DNA from: Pisaster brevispinus
Taxonomy: Eukaryota > Echinodermata > Asteroidea > Forcipulatida > Asteriidae
Direction of reading: 5' to 3'
Length of the DNA stretch: 64,000 nt
NCBI GenBank assembly: GCA_023634235.1
Contig: JAMKCF010000016.1
Location: forward strand, 5,317,140-5,381,139
The notes below the pieces were generated by a model that saw only the letters and a program-made list of their open reading frames with translations, searched no databases and was not told where the DNA came from. Position numbers and translations under genes: made by a program. The stretch's first letter is position 1. Every line of letters starts with the position of its first letter. This document shows positions 1 through 10,620 of the stretch, one piece after another.

Positions 1-1120
1 AAAACAATAAACCAAAGCAAAGCCGCCTAATCCAATGGTGGATACGAAAATCCTTTATACTGTCCATCAGGGTTTGGGAACGTCCTTCGTATTGCTGCCA
101 TTACACATGATGGCAGTGGCAGTCAGGCACCCGGTTGAAGCGGCCAAGATAGCCCCAACACCACCTCAACACTTGCCGTTATGCAACATGGCGATATTTT
201 CTATAAAACAAAACAAAAAAACATACAAAATTATTAACATAAGATTTGTGGTTTGCATGGTGGAGTGTCGATATTGTTTGTTAACACCACGTGAACCTAA
301 ATTGCTTTAAAACTATAACCATGCCAAAAGGCAATCATGATCCAAAGTAAAGTTACATACATGTAATGCATGTACAATAAGATATACATTTGTACAATAA
401 GATATACACGAAGTTCATATCAGGCATGCAACTGCCCGATGAAAAAAAAAGAGGAAAATTTTCGAAGCCACAATACCACACAATACGCCATTCCGGGTTT
501 GTCGTGAAGGTACAATTGGTTGTGCACTGGACACTTTATCCTCAAAATCTCCCATGATTGATACTTATTTATCTAAACACTCAAAGGTGCATACAATTGT
601 CGAAGCTATAAAGAAAATAATTTGAAAAAAAAAACAAAAAAACAAAACGGAAACTGAAGTTCGAAAACTTGCATTTTTGAACGATCTTATCCTCTAATTT
701 CTGCCCTTAATAATACCATGGAGGTCTATTTTACCTCCATGATAATATTTTTTTCATCAACAACCATTTCCATGGATTCGTGAATAAAGGATCGCTTGTT
801 TAAAACTTCTTTTGCAAAACATTTTCGATTGAACGATCGGTCGACAATTCACAGTGGGAAAATTGTGTGGCGAGAGCGATGTGTTTATGAGTACGAGGTT
901 ACAATTTTGTATAATATATTACCGGAAGGAGGTCGCGGTTAGACTCCACCGCACGTCTTCTAACCCCTGGAAAATTGAGTTGTGTGTTTCCCTACTCGCC
1001 TACGTATTGTAGTAGGAACACGGAGGAGAGAGCCAGACTAACAATGTGCATATGCGTGTTTTTACGTTCGTTTACTGAAATGAACGATCGCGGCTAGTAA
1101 ATATCAAGACTAGGGACTTT
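1..1120. other. No gene recognised; AT-rich intergenic sequence
   Basis: The 91-codon open frame at 35-310 has no recognisable domain or splice context, and I do not call it a gene. A short dyad (ATGGAGGT...ACCTCCAT, 720-742) looks like a small transposon-end relic. Nothing else is identifiable. Confidence 0.6.
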
Positions 1121-1130
1121 ATCGCCAGAA

Positions 1131-1273
1131 TAGACTGTGCAAGTCTCGCGCGTATTTGAACACTGGGGTCCGTTAAAGCGCGTGAGTTTGTTTCTTTCAC
1201 GCGTTAAGGCAATGTACGTGGGACCACAGTGGTCCCAAAAATGTTTGAATACGCGCGAGACTTGCATGGTCTA
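1131..1273. mobile_element. Palindromic MITE with ~40-bp terminal inverted repeats
   Basis: The left end reads TAGACTGTGCAAGTCTCGCG and the right end is its near-perfect complement, with shared GCGCGTATT and AACA further in. Inner GGACC/GGTCC blocks extend the pairing. A solo copy of the same end occurs at 46323-46346 in CKS1 intron 2, so this is a dispersed family. TA at both outer edges is compatible with a TA target duplication, but that could also be part of the inverted repeat. Confidence 0.75.
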
Positions 1274-1537
1274 TTTTGAAGAATTTTGAAAATTACAAAC
1301 AATTAATTTTACGAACATTTTTTTACAAACGCGGAAATCCAGAAGAGTTGCATGCCTGTCATATTCAGATGTGCAGTTACTCTGAAGTAAACAGCGATGC
1401 TCATTCTGGTCAATCAAAAGTACATGTAATCTGCTTCGTATGCAGAACATTCAAAACTGACATAGCTCTACAATATTAATTGAAATTGATAGTACATTGG
1501 CTTTGTACATACAGTCAACACTCAAATCACTTACTGG

Positions 1538-1774
1538 TCAAAGCGTTCCTTCAACTGCATCTCTGCCATAGTATGCTCTGTATTGAAGGTATGCTGTTGC
1601 AAGCACTCCTGGGTGGAGGCAGGTTGCATCAAACCAATCATGGATGGTAAGGCACTGGTTCGGATCATCTATGTTGATGTCCAGCTGCCGCATCATGCTC
1701 TCTGTTTTCTCAACTTCTTTGCAACATATACAGTTTGGTAGCAAAGGCTGAAGGACACAATGGCTACACAAACA
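1538..1774 (-). CDS. P2X7-like ballast-domain protein, 3' exon (probably degenerate)
   Basis: On the - strand this encodes a cysteine pattern C-x-C-x-x-C-V-x-x-P-x4-C-x-C-C, followed by a C-L-T-I-H-x-W-F motif, a second conserved cysteine and an L-x-x-A-Y-L-x-Y-R-x-Y-Y-G segment. This is the zinc-binding intracellular 'ballast' domain of P2X7 receptors, which in many marine invertebrates forms a stand-alone soluble family lacking the channel. The natural acceptor, judged by where the motif starts, is near 1775, but joining there to the upstream exon (phase 2) shifts the frame by one base. An alternative AG at about 1761-1762 would keep frame and lose the first cysteines. The frame ends at a TGA soon after the Y-Y-G motif, earlier than usual for the family, just before a donor-like GTAAGT. 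Either a pseudogene or an unusual short paralogue. Confidence 0.65.
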   Translation of the reverse strand, partial: CLCSHCVLQPLLPNCICCKEVEKTESMMRQLDINIDDPNQCLTIHDWFDATCLHPGVLATAYLQYRAYYGRDAVEGTL

Positions 1775-2413
1775 CTTATTACCACCAAAAAAAACAAGTT
1801 CGGAAAATATAGTTTTAGTAACTTTGTCACTGGGGTTGCACTTCTTGAAAACTGATCTTGAAATACATCCCCCCATGAACTGATCAAGGACAGGTACCCG
1901 GTACATCTTGAAGTGTAATGTTTAACTGTTATTACACAGTCTTTTGAATATGATTTGAATTATGATTCTTACCTAATATTACATCATACTTCTCAATACT
2001 TTTCCCATAAAAAATATTTTGAAATACCCATTATAAGTTGTTCAGATACAATAGAAGCACCCAAACCTATATGAAGTCACTTCACTGCTGAATGCAACAA
2101 ATTCAGACAAAAAATGACATCTGAGTTGACTGCCAAATGCAACAGATCACAACAACTATTACATGTACCATTTGGTGCATATTGTTGCATTTAGCATGGT
2201 TAGGGTTAAAGGGTATTCATTGTACACGTACACTAGCACTATATTATGTACATGAATGGAGGTCGAAAATAAACCTTGGGTCTCCATCATGTTCGTTCAT
2301 GTTTTTGTCTAGTACAGTGGTGTATGGCCTACAACTATTTTTGACAGCAGAAATGAACTGATCAAACGAAGCATCAATCAGTATTTTATTCATGAATCAT
2401 TTTGTGGGCTTAC

Positions 2414-2694
2414 CAGTCTGTGTTTAGCCATCGATCATCAGGGTTTGGCTCGTCGTCTTCGGCCTGACGATCACCGTCACCAGGCTGGTTAACAGCAGGC
2501 ACCGCAAGTGGCTCGAACCGGTATGGCTCAGCACCACGTTCTTCGTCACCGTCTTCGTCTTCGCCTTCTCTCTCGTCTGGTGAGCTCCCCTCATTGCTAG
2601 AGCTGCCATCACTGTCCACAGAAGTGCCTCCCCGAAATGCCTCTTCCTCATCTATATTACTGTGGTCTTCCCAATACTCGCTGCTATCGGACAT
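2414..2694 (-). CDS. P2X7-like ballast-domain protein, 5' acidic exon
   Basis: The first exon of the same - strand gene starts with ATG at 2694-2692. It encodes about 93 residues: a very acidic, serine-rich, disordered N-terminus, then P-Y-R-F-E-P near residue 58, then R-W-L-N-T-D-W at the end. P-Y-R-F-E-P and N-T-D-W directly ahead of a C-x-C-x-x-C block are hallmarks of invertebrate 'P2X purinoceptor 7-like' proteins. The exon ends at a good donor (CTG then GTAAGC on the - strand). The intron to the 3' exon is about 640 bp. There is no membrane segment or signal peptide, so a channel role is not supported; molecular function is unknown. Confidence 0.7.
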
Positions 2695-3033
2695 TTTCCG
2701 CTATTTTTCGGTCGAAAATAATTGTACCAAAATATAGCCTAGCTTGTCCGCTGTTATTCCGCATTGCATTGTACGGTAAAAGTGCACGCACACGATCGAC
2801 CCGAGGTATAAAGCGTCATGGGTACTACGTCACACACAAAGTATGAATTATTCATGAGTTAAGGGCTTTTTTGGGGGGGGGTTGCTGAAACTGAGTTTTT
2901 CTGGGTCGTAGAACGCAGATCAATTTTGTGGGTTGTTTTTTTTGCATGAAGTTTTATTGAATAATAATAATATATTAGTAATCAAGTAATAAACCACAAG
3001 GGAAACTGACTTGGTTAAACTTTTTAATAAAAA

Positions 3034-3093
3034 AGTTGGTAGAGCGCCGGTACGTTAATCCGGAGGTCGTTGGTTCAAGTCCCGCTCGAGTCA
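3034..3093 (+). repeat. tRNA-derived relic (SINE-type head)
   Basis: It carries a D-arm-like stretch (AGTTGGTAGAGCGCC) and a B-box-like GGTTCAAGTCCC, spaced as in a tRNA. The 5' acceptor strand is missing and the acceptor stem cannot be closed, so it is not a functional tRNA. It ends CTCGAGTCA, similar to the 3' end of the relic at 41031. Confidence 0.6.
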
Positions 3094-3099
3094 ATTTTT

Positions 3100-3530
3100 C
3101 TTTGTTCAAATCAAACCCAAATTATGTTAGTAATCATTATACATTTCTCGAACGAAAACAGCAACACAGCCTTTATCATTATTCCGTTGAAGTCCATCTT
3201 TAATAATAATATTAATAATTGGCTCACGGGGAGCCTAACTTTACATTAAAAAAAACCAACTGACATGACAACATGAACATGTTTAATGTTTAAAGTAAGT
3301 AATTTAATTTTAAGTTTCTAGATACAAAAATAGTTATATTAATAAATGCTACCTTAACTTTGTCGCCATTGTCTTTAATTGTTAGAACAGCAAAAGCCCT
3401 CGGACATCTGAATTTCTAACTAAAGTCAAGAACTCCGCACTTTTCGCATTCATGTACTGACGTGACTGTAGTCACACACTGCCTTACGTACATTATACAA
3501 TGGATCCCCACGCTGACTGCTTTCTCCAAA
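3100..3530. other. Intergenic, no gene recognised
   Basis: AT-rich sequence with no long frame and no domain that I can identify. It leads into the outer arm of the inverted-repeat element. Confidence 0.5.
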
Positions 3531-3949
3531 AGAAGCGCGACGCACACCAATACTGTTGGGCGCAATCTTTGAAGATGGCCTTTTTTAAAATTCGCGCAAG
3601 CCAATTTTGAAATTTGCGTGCGCGCAATTTTTGAACTGAAGTTTGTCCACACAAATAAAAATTGCGCGGCTGGGACACGAAATTGACACGAACTACATGG
3701 TTTGCATAAACAATTTCATTCCGAACAAGCGTCCTAACGTGGTTGTTCGTGACAAGCTGAATAACTGCAAATATGGTAGCCTTGTCCACGGCTCTTTACG
3801 CAAGCACCCCGCTTTGAATTCACCAGGTAGCACAACAAATACTGGCACGGTACTGCAGTACTTGATATAGAGTATACCGTGGGGTCGAAGCATGGTTTTT
3901 CAACCTAGTACCAAAAAACGAAGCCGAAACGGCAGCTTATGTTTTTCTT

Positions 3950-6340
3950 TATAATAATAATAATAATAGACGGTTCTTATATAGCGCATATCACCGTGAG
4001 GTCCCTATGCGCTTAGAAAAGAGAATGAAATAACTTGAAAAGGCAGAAAAGAATAAATTAACTGTGATAACATTGATTGAACAAATGTGTCTTAACCCGG
4101 GTTTTAAATAGATCAGTAGTTTCAGCCAGCTTGACATTGTTGGGTAAACTGTTCCAGAGATGTACAGCAGCGTTCTGAAAAGAGCGAGAACCATAGGATG
4201 TAGATGTGATAGCCGGGGCTGAGAGAAGATGTTTGTTCTTTGAACGTAGGTTTCTAGCCGGTTGATACTGTTGAATTAAATCCTGGAGATAAGCAGGGGC
4301 TGTACCATGAAGACAATGATAAGTTAACACCAATATCTTAAAATCAATACGAGACCTAATTGGAAGCCAGTGTAAACTCTGCAGTATAGGGGTGATGTGA
4401 TCATGAGTGCGAGAACGAGTGACAAGCCTAGCAGCAGTATTTTGAATCCGTTGTAATTTACTAATTTGAAGATCAGGTAAACCATACAATAAACTATTAC
4501 AAGAATCAATACGGCACATAACTAATGAATGGATCAGTTTTTCAGCAGACTTCTGATCTAGATAATGTCTAATGCTACCAATTTTGTGAAGGGCAAATGA
4601 AGCAGCCCGGCAAACATTATTAATATGATCATTCATAGAAAGATGAGCATCGAAGGTATGGAGATATTATCTAAGGCAATATTGCTAATTGGAGAGCAGG
4701 ATCTATGGCGACTGGTGACATGAATAATCTCAGTTTTGTTATCGTTGAGTTTCAGACCATTGTTGGTTGACCAAATTTTGATGTCTTTCAAACAGTTTTG
4801 TATATCTAAGATGCTTGAAGATTTTTCCCTTTGCTTGATGGTGATGTATATTTGAGTGTCATCAGCATACATCATGCTGCCAATGCTATGATGATTAATA
4901 ACGTCTTCCAATGGAGAAGAATACAAGGTGAATAGCAAAGGTCCGACTACTGACCCCTGTGGAACGCCTTGACCCGGATAATGCAATGGAGATTCGTTTA
5001 GGCCAATCACCACAGATTGAGATTTGTTTTTAAGGTAGGACTTGACCCAGTTCAGCACGCTGCCATAAATGCCGAATCTCTCCTGAAGGCGGTGAATGAG
5101 GATGTTATGACTGATGGTGTCGAAAGCAGCCGAATAGTCCAAGAGTACCAAGATGGCCTCCTGTCCTTTGTCGAGTGCAAGAAGTAGATCATTATACACC
5201 CGTAGCAAAGCTGTCTCGCAGCTGTGATATTTCCTGTAGGCTGATTGAGTAGCCGCATGTAGATGATTATAGGACAGATGATCCTGAATTTGTTGAACAG
5301 CCAGACGTTCTATTATCTTCCCTAAAAACTTTATATTGGCAATGGGTCGATAGTTTTTGAGTTCCTCGTGGTCAAGTTTGGGGGTTTTCAAGAGCGGAGA
5401 AATGTGAGCATGTTTGAGTGGGTCTGGGAAATAACCTGTCTCCAATGACATGTTGACGATGCGGGTCAGTATGGGAGCCAGTTCATTGATGTACAGCTTT
5501 ATCAAGGAGGTAGGAACAGGATCAAGACTGCACGTTATGGACTTAGATTTTGCAATAAGTGTTATCAGCTGCTCTTCTCGAACTGGTGAAAAAGAGTCAA
5601 AAATTTCCACAGCTGTAGTACGTATAGCCATTCCAGTAATGTCACGATGAGGAATTTCGTTCAGATCTCTGACTATGATTTCAATTTTGTCAGAGAAATA
5701 TTTTAGAAAGCGTTCGGTGAGCGGCACAATGCTGTCTTTGTCTGAAGGAAGAACTTTAGTTGTTTTTGGAGTGCAGAGCCGATCAATTCTTTGGAAAAAC
5801 TGCCGTGAGTCACAGTTTTGCAGATGTCCTGAATGGTAGTTTGTTTTTTTCTCGGATAGTAAGTGACTGTATTTTCTACACTCAGCTCTGAAGATTTGGT
5901 GATCAATGACCAAATTGCCGACGTTCTAGTCGCCAAAACCAAGGTGCGTGTGGCCGGCAAGTTATCGATCTCTTTGTAAGTGGGGCGTGTTTGTCCAATA
6001 GACCGGTAAGGACAGATTCATAATGAATGACAATTTGATTTAAATCAGAGCAAGTTGGGAAATTGAGATCAGACTCCATAATGTCATTGCGAAAGACTTC
6101 AGTGTCGATGTCATGAAGTTTACGAAATTGAATTTCCATTTTGACAGCCTCTGGTTTACCAATGCTAAGGGGGCAGGGATTCCATCGCTAATTACGTATG
6201 CTGGAATCGGGTATTGAATATTCATTTCCTGTACTGGGCGGATAATCGTCCAGTCATAAACTCTCGTAGTATTCACCTTGCCACTATACATTAACCAATG
6301 AGCATACACCTTCGGGAAATATTAGTATAAAGCAACTCCG
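3950..6340 (-). pseudogene. 5'-truncated L2/CR1-type LINE: reverse transcriptase with endonuclease tail
   Basis: Read on the - strand, 6310-6150 gives the end of an AP-endonuclease domain (D-W-x-I-x-R-P ... V-I-S-D), then a linker. At 5913-4633 lies a reverse transcriptase with L-D-Y-S-A-A-F-D-T, G-V-P-Q-G-S-V-V-G-P-L-L-F and the catalytic Y-A-D-D-T-Q. At 4636-4058 is the C-terminal region with L-H-W-L-P-I and W-N-S-L-P-N-N-V. The frame breaks near 4655, where the usual V-K-N-L-G-V motif is missing, and again upstream of 5913, so the copy is dead. The 3' tail is GCGCTATATAAGAACC followed by (ATT)n at 3951-3970. These features fit the CR1/L2 group; exact clade not determined. Confidence 0.88.
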
Positions 6341-6377
6341 CCCACATTCTGACCTTTTTACAGTGGGAACAAGGCTC

Positions 6378-6402
6378 ACTGATCTCTATTAGAGATCAGT
6401 GA
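6378..6402. repeat. Perfect short palindrome
   Basis: CACTGATCTCTA is followed by one T and its exact complement TAGAGATCAGTG. It sits directly between the LINE's truncated 5' end and the right arm of the inverted-repeat element, and may be a transposon-end relic. Confidence 0.7.
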
Positions 6403-6540
6403 CGAGGCTCCGTTTCGGCCTCGTTTTTGGTACGAGGTTGAAAAACCATGCTTCGACCCCACAGTATACTGTGTATCAAGTACTGCAGTACCGTGCCAGT
6501 ATTGTTAAGCTACCTGGTGAATTCAAAGCGGGGTGCTTGC

Positions 6541-6720
6541 TTCGCTCGGCCCCAGTGGCCTATCCAGGACCGCTTGGATGGGCTAATCAGCTTGCACAGA
6601 TTCTTGTTCAGGGAGTACGTCATGCGTGCAGTGCTTGCAGTGTGAGTGGGCGAGTGTGATGCATGATGAGACTGAGCATTAACCAATGAGCGCCTTTGGT
6701 TTTAAGGCCGGCAAGCGAAG
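6541..6720. mobile_element. 180-bp MITE with 8-bp target duplication
   Basis: It interrupts the right arm of the surrounding inverted repeat. The uninterrupted left arm shows one GTGCTTGC where this arm has two, at 6533-6540 and 6721-6728. The insertion ends TTCGCTCGGCC ... GGCCGGCAAGCGAAG, which are imperfect inverted repeats. An 8-bp duplication fits hAT-like transposition. No coding capacity. Confidence 0.8.
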
Positions 6721-6957
6721 GTGCTTGCGTAAAGAGCCTTGGACAAGGCTACAAATATGGAGGAAGCCTTTGAGGAGTTTTGTAAGGGAAATTACCGATC
6801 AGATTCGACAACAAGCTTGACCATCCATAAGACAAGAAAAAGGGCTGAGGATTATTTATTATCTTAAAGGAATTCCCCTGCAAGAGGCTCCTTCGGCGAC
6901 ATTTAGAAATTTTGTGAAAAGGAGAGCCTTCCAAGTGTTGAACTTTTTCCACTACTG

Positions 6958-7067
6958 GGGTGCGTTTTCGCGGCTGTAACCAATAACTGTTTCGGTCTTT
7001 GGCCGGTGATTAACCAATGGCCAATTCAACCTAAACAGTTATTGGTTACAACCGCGAAAATGCACCC
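6958..7067. mobile_element. 110-bp hairpin MITE
   Basis: Arms of about 35 bp pair with two or three mismatches (GGGTGCGTTTTCGCGG ... CCGCGAAAATGCACCC, and TAACCAATAACTGTTT with its complement). The loop is about 40 bp. It lies inside the right half of the composite inverted-repeat element. Confidence 0.8.
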
Positions 7068-7472
7068 TGGAGTAACACACGCAAGAAATTAGGAACTTAC
7101 AGTTCGTGAGAATTCCTGTTTTTACAACATTCTCCAAGTTTTTGAACAAAAGAACAGCCATACGTAAAAATCCAGCATCTTGCTACTACGAACTTACCTT
7201 TTTAAATTTAAACTATTGAGGTAAAATTTCTTCATACAGCTTATATTTCACGACGAGTGGTGAAGATTACGTTTGAACGACAAAGATCGCGCGGTGTTCA
7301 AAGTTTGCGCCAGAGCTACCCTGCGCAAATTTTAAAATCATGCGAGGAAACAAAGATTGCGCCGTAAAAAAAATGGCACACCGCGCGAATTTAAAAAAGG
7401 CCATCTTCAAAGATTGCGCCCAACAATACTATGGCCAGCACATAGAGTTATACATAGGAACCTATATTATAC

Positions 7473-7592
7473 ATATTGACTGCTTCGAGTGGCGTAGTAA
7501 AACTAGTCACTCGAGGTGATCCCCAAAGCAGCCTATCGGGGATCACCGAGAGTGACTATTTTTACTACGCCACGAGACAAAGCAGTCAATAT
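7473..7592. mobile_element. 120-bp hairpin MITE
   Basis: Arms ATATTGACTGCTT...GGCGTAGTAAAA...GTCACTC...GGTGATCCCC pair with the complement at 7540-7592, with a 13-bp loop near 7525. No coding capacity. Confidence 0.75.
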
Positions 7593-8010
7593 TTGTTTTA
7601 TAACACCTCCTCCATTTTTCTGGTAGAATCAATCGTCAAACAACTTTACGTACGTGGCAATCAATCGTCAAACAAATAATGTAAAATCTTACGTTGAAAT
7701 ACCGAGTTTTGACAAAACAAGAGGGTACCAGACTACTGCCATTACGTTCGTTCTCTATACCGTATTTAAAATGCACACATTCTGTTCATTACACCGGGTT
7801 CGAGGTTGTCAAGCAGCTCGTTTAAATCAATGTTTGAAGTCAATGTAGTCAGGGTACCAGGGTATCCATTCACTAGTACATCGGTCGCTAGGCTGTCGTT
7901 GAATAGTTCCGTTGAATAGTTCGCGTTGCGTTCGTGGCACGCACTAGTAAAACTAAGGCATATAATGTGACGCGCTCTAAACCAATCACAACGCAGAAAA
8001 TACGTATGAG
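7593..8010. other. No gene recognised
   Basis: Only short unrelated frames are present. A sequence like the end of the 8015 MITE (CATAGAGTTATACATAGGAAC) occurs upstream at 7441, so parts of this stretch may belong to an older copy. Confidence 0.45.
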
Positions 8011-8014
8011 GTCA

Positions 8015-8508
8015 TATAGTTATATATAGGAACTAGAGAGCGCACTAGCCTAGGTACGCAGCCCGACAAGGGCAGCGCGGCGGCCATTTCTTAAGTAGTC
8101 AAAAACAACGTCTAAACTATTTGTGCGTGTTGCAACAGAGCAATGGTTAACAATGAAAGGGTTTACTGTGAAATTTATGAATGCCAGTGAAGACCGTTTA
8201 TAGTACTAAATAATCCCCGAATAAATATAATATTTTAGAACAATATTCCTTCACTTTGGACAATAAATCGTGATCGTGGCATGTGTGTGTTCATCCTCTA
8301 TTGAAACAAATAACCTAAACCCCACGAAACAACTTCAATACAGCCGCTTTTTTTATAGACCGCATAATGTGTATTATTTTAGCAAGCACACCGCGTATTT
8401 CGTATTCAATGTTGCCATCGTACAAAATGGCGCGCGTCTCCTTGCGGTCCCGTCGCGTTTGTGCACGTAGCATTACCAGTGCGCCCTCTAGTTCCTATAT
8501 ATAACTCT
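8015..8508. mobile_element. ~0.5-kb MITE with TIR AGTTATATATAGGAACTAGA
   Basis: The left end AGTTATATATAGGAACTAGA-GAGCGCACT (8018-8046) is matched in inverted orientation by AGTGCGCCCTCTAGTTCCTA... at 8478-8506. A single related end sits at 7441-7461. The interior has no recognisable coding sequence. Confidence 0.72.
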
Positions 8509-8539
8509 ATGGGGCCCAACCTCGTCCCCATGGTTTACT

Positions 8540-8930
8540 TTATTTCCAACCATAGCAGTCAACCTCGTACTGCTCGACACATCCTGGGGAAGAGGTTGGA
8601 GCAACAGAGATCTACTCGTCCCATCCTCGTTCCCAGGGGTGATCGACCTCGCCGCGCCATTTTTCCCCAGCATGCCTTGCTCAATCATAACCCCTGGAAT
8701 TGGTTCATTAAAATGTGCTAGAATCTAGCACATTTTAATTTGGCCTGGGCCGATCCGTTCTACGCGCGCGCTCAAGTACGGTAACCCGTAAAAGAGGCAT
8801 CAAGTTGAGCAACTGGTCCTCTGTCATTCTTCTTTGATTTTGTGATAGTCTAACTGTATGCAGTTAAGGGTAACCGTGTAAAAACATGATTCATTTGAAA
8901 CAGTGGAATCGCGTCAAAATACTTATCGTA
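8540..8930. repeat. 420-bp tandem repeat, unit 1 (cut by a LINE)
   Basis: Sequence from about 8640 to 8925 matches 10185-10465, sharing GCATGCCTTGCTC-like, AACCCCTGGAA, CTAACTGTATGCAGTT and GTAAAAACATGATTCATTTG. It contains a 33-bp palindrome at 8705-8737 with 16-bp arms. The LINE tail begins where this unit stops matching. Confidence 0.75.
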
Positions 8931-10048
8931 ACAATGACCAAACAAGTTCAATGCAACAGCAGCTTGGTTGTTTGCATTCCTGGTCATTAAAAAATCACAT
9001 GAGACTCAATCCCAAAAATGTCAGGTCATGATTTCTTGCTTTCAAAGACACCAACCTGTTAGGCCCATTTTTCAAATTGGTAATAATGTCATTAATCAAA
9101 CAAACTGTGTTAAGCTTTTGGGCATTCATATACAAGAAAACCTTAAATGGGATTCTCAGGTTGATTACATGTGTAAAGCCTTTAACAAAAAACTGTACTT
9201 GTTACGTCAACTTAAACGATGTAACATTCCTGTTAATGACTTGAGAACAGTGTACTTGCAATATGTTCGACCAACTCTTGAATACGCTTCACCAGCCTGG
9301 TTTTGTGGTCTTACTAAATTCCAAAGAGAGTGCCTGGAGAAAATGCAACGAAAGGCATTTCGTATCATGCTTACTTGGGATTTTTGTAAATTTAAACTTT
9401 ATGCAGATATTTGTGAGGTGCTTAGCATTCCGCCCCTCACTGAAAGACTTGAACAGCTTTCTTTGAATTTTGGTAATTCGCTTCTGTCTTCAACCAAGCA
9501 TAGAGAGTGGCTGCCTCCTGCAAGGAACAATAACCTTAGGAATTCCGACTCTTTGTCTAATATCAGGTGCAGAACCAACCGATACAGGTCTAGCCCCATT
9601 CCCTACCTAACCAGTATTTTGAACAAGTAAAGTTATTAAATAGGCCTCCAATCTTGACAATGTTGTCCCTTGTGGGTGGGTGTGGTTGTTAACACCTTTT
9701 TATTCCCTGATGTTTTAGCATGTCTTTTAGATTTTCTCTTGCCAATTTCATGTGTTTTTTATATAAATATTTACTTTTCCCTGTCTTCCTTGTTTTTTTG
9801 TCTGCTCAGTGTTGTCTCGTCCTTGCTGGGATGTTTCCGGTTATCTGTTTGTTGGGGGTGTTGGGGTGTTTGTTCCTTTGTTGTGTGTCTGTTTGTTTGT
9901 TTTTATTGCTTTTAAATTTTTAATGTTCTTTTTGTATAAACATTTTGCTGTACTTTTGTATTTTTATTGTAAATCTGTATTTTAATTCAGCCTGCCGGCT
10001 GCGACGAGCAGATTTGAATAAACCAGTAATAATAATAATAATAATAAT
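8930..10048 (+). pseudogene. CR1-like LINE 3' fragment: reverse-transcriptase C-terminus and 3' UTR
   Basis: The frame 8968-9630 encodes the region after the catalytic core: V-K-L-L-G-I-H-I-Q-E-N-L-K-W-D, Y-V-R-P-T-L-E-Y-A-S-P-A-W, R-K-A-F-R-I-M-L, and the closing R-Y-R-S-S-P-I-P-Y-L. A frame break at about 9017 (a run of five A where coding sense needs six) separates it from the preceding N-H-M-R-L-N-P-K segment. The 3' end is a TTTGAATAAACCAG motif followed by (TAA)n at 10028-10050. It is 5'-truncated and inactive, and interrupts the 420-bp tandem repeat. Confidence 0.85.
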
Positions 10049-10050
10049 AA

Positions 10051-10620
10051 TTTTCACACGCGCGTACTAGCGTCCTACAAGCGTCATACATGCGCTCGAA
10101 AGTTTTTAACAAGCGTGCACGCAAAGTAGTCACCATTGGTAGCCAATCAGCGCAACCTCGTTCCCAGTGGTGTACGATCTCGACGCGCCATTTTGTTTTC
10201 TTTCCCAGAATGCCTTGCTCGATTGTAACCCCTGGAAGTGTGACTTCAAAATATCCAAATATATTGGATATTTAAATTAGTCCTGTGGTTGATCCATTCT
10301 GTGTTAGAGACTACGCAGAGCGCGCTGTCAAAGGACGCATCAATCAAGTCATGGAGCAACTGGCCCCTCTCATTTTTTTTCGATCTTGTGATTCGTCTAA
10401 CTGTATGCAGTTTAGGATGACCATGTAAAAACATGATTCATTTGAAACGTATTGCGTCGAAATACGTGCATTTTTACACGCGCGTACTAAGCGCCCGACA
10501 AGCGTCCTACAAGCGTCCTACAAGCGCTCGAATGTTTTAACAAGCGTGCACGCAAAGCAGTACATTTTGGTTAGCCAATCAGCATTGATTTTCAGTGTTT
10601 CCCTCCCAGGGGTTTAGCGA
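10051..10620. repeat. 420-bp tandem repeat, unit 2 and start of unit 3
   Basis: ACACGCGCGTACTA recurs exactly 420 bp apart (10057 and 10477), followed in both by CTACAAGCG...GCTCGAA...TTTTAACAAGCGTGCACGCA and an ATTGG/CCAATCAG motif. Unit 2 carries a palindrome (AAATATCCAA-ATATA-TTGGATATTT, 10249-10273) where unit 1 has a different one. Confidence 0.78.

Larger units (their letters stand above)
3548..7434. mobile_element. Large composite inverted-repeat element
   Basis: Two separated blocks are repeated in inverted orientation. Block 1 (3775-3935) pairs with 6405-6540 continued at 6729-6760, sharing CATGCTTCGACCCCAC and AAGTACTGCAGTACCGTGCC. Block 2 (3548-3597) pairs with 7385-7434, sharing AAGGCCATCTTCAAAGATTG. 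The order of the blocks is preserved, so these are arms of one foldback or DNA-transposon-like unit. Between the arms lies a LINE on the - strand (3950-6340), and the right arm is broken by at least two MITEs. No transposase is recognisable. Confidence 0.65.

Noticed and set aside
35..310. 91-codon frame at the window start
   Set aside because: No domain, no splice signals and no support from neighbours.
1693..1887. 64-codon - strand frame with hydrophobic stretches
   Set aside because: It is the shifted frame of the P2X7-like exon, whose cysteine pattern is clearly in the other frame.
3034..3093. Functional tRNA gene
   Set aside because: No 5' acceptor strand and a weak T stem.
9670..9923. 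Hydrophobic frames resembling membrane proteins
   Set aside because: They lie in the T-rich 3' UTR of the LINE fragment; poly-T sequence gives Phe/Leu-rich translations by chance.
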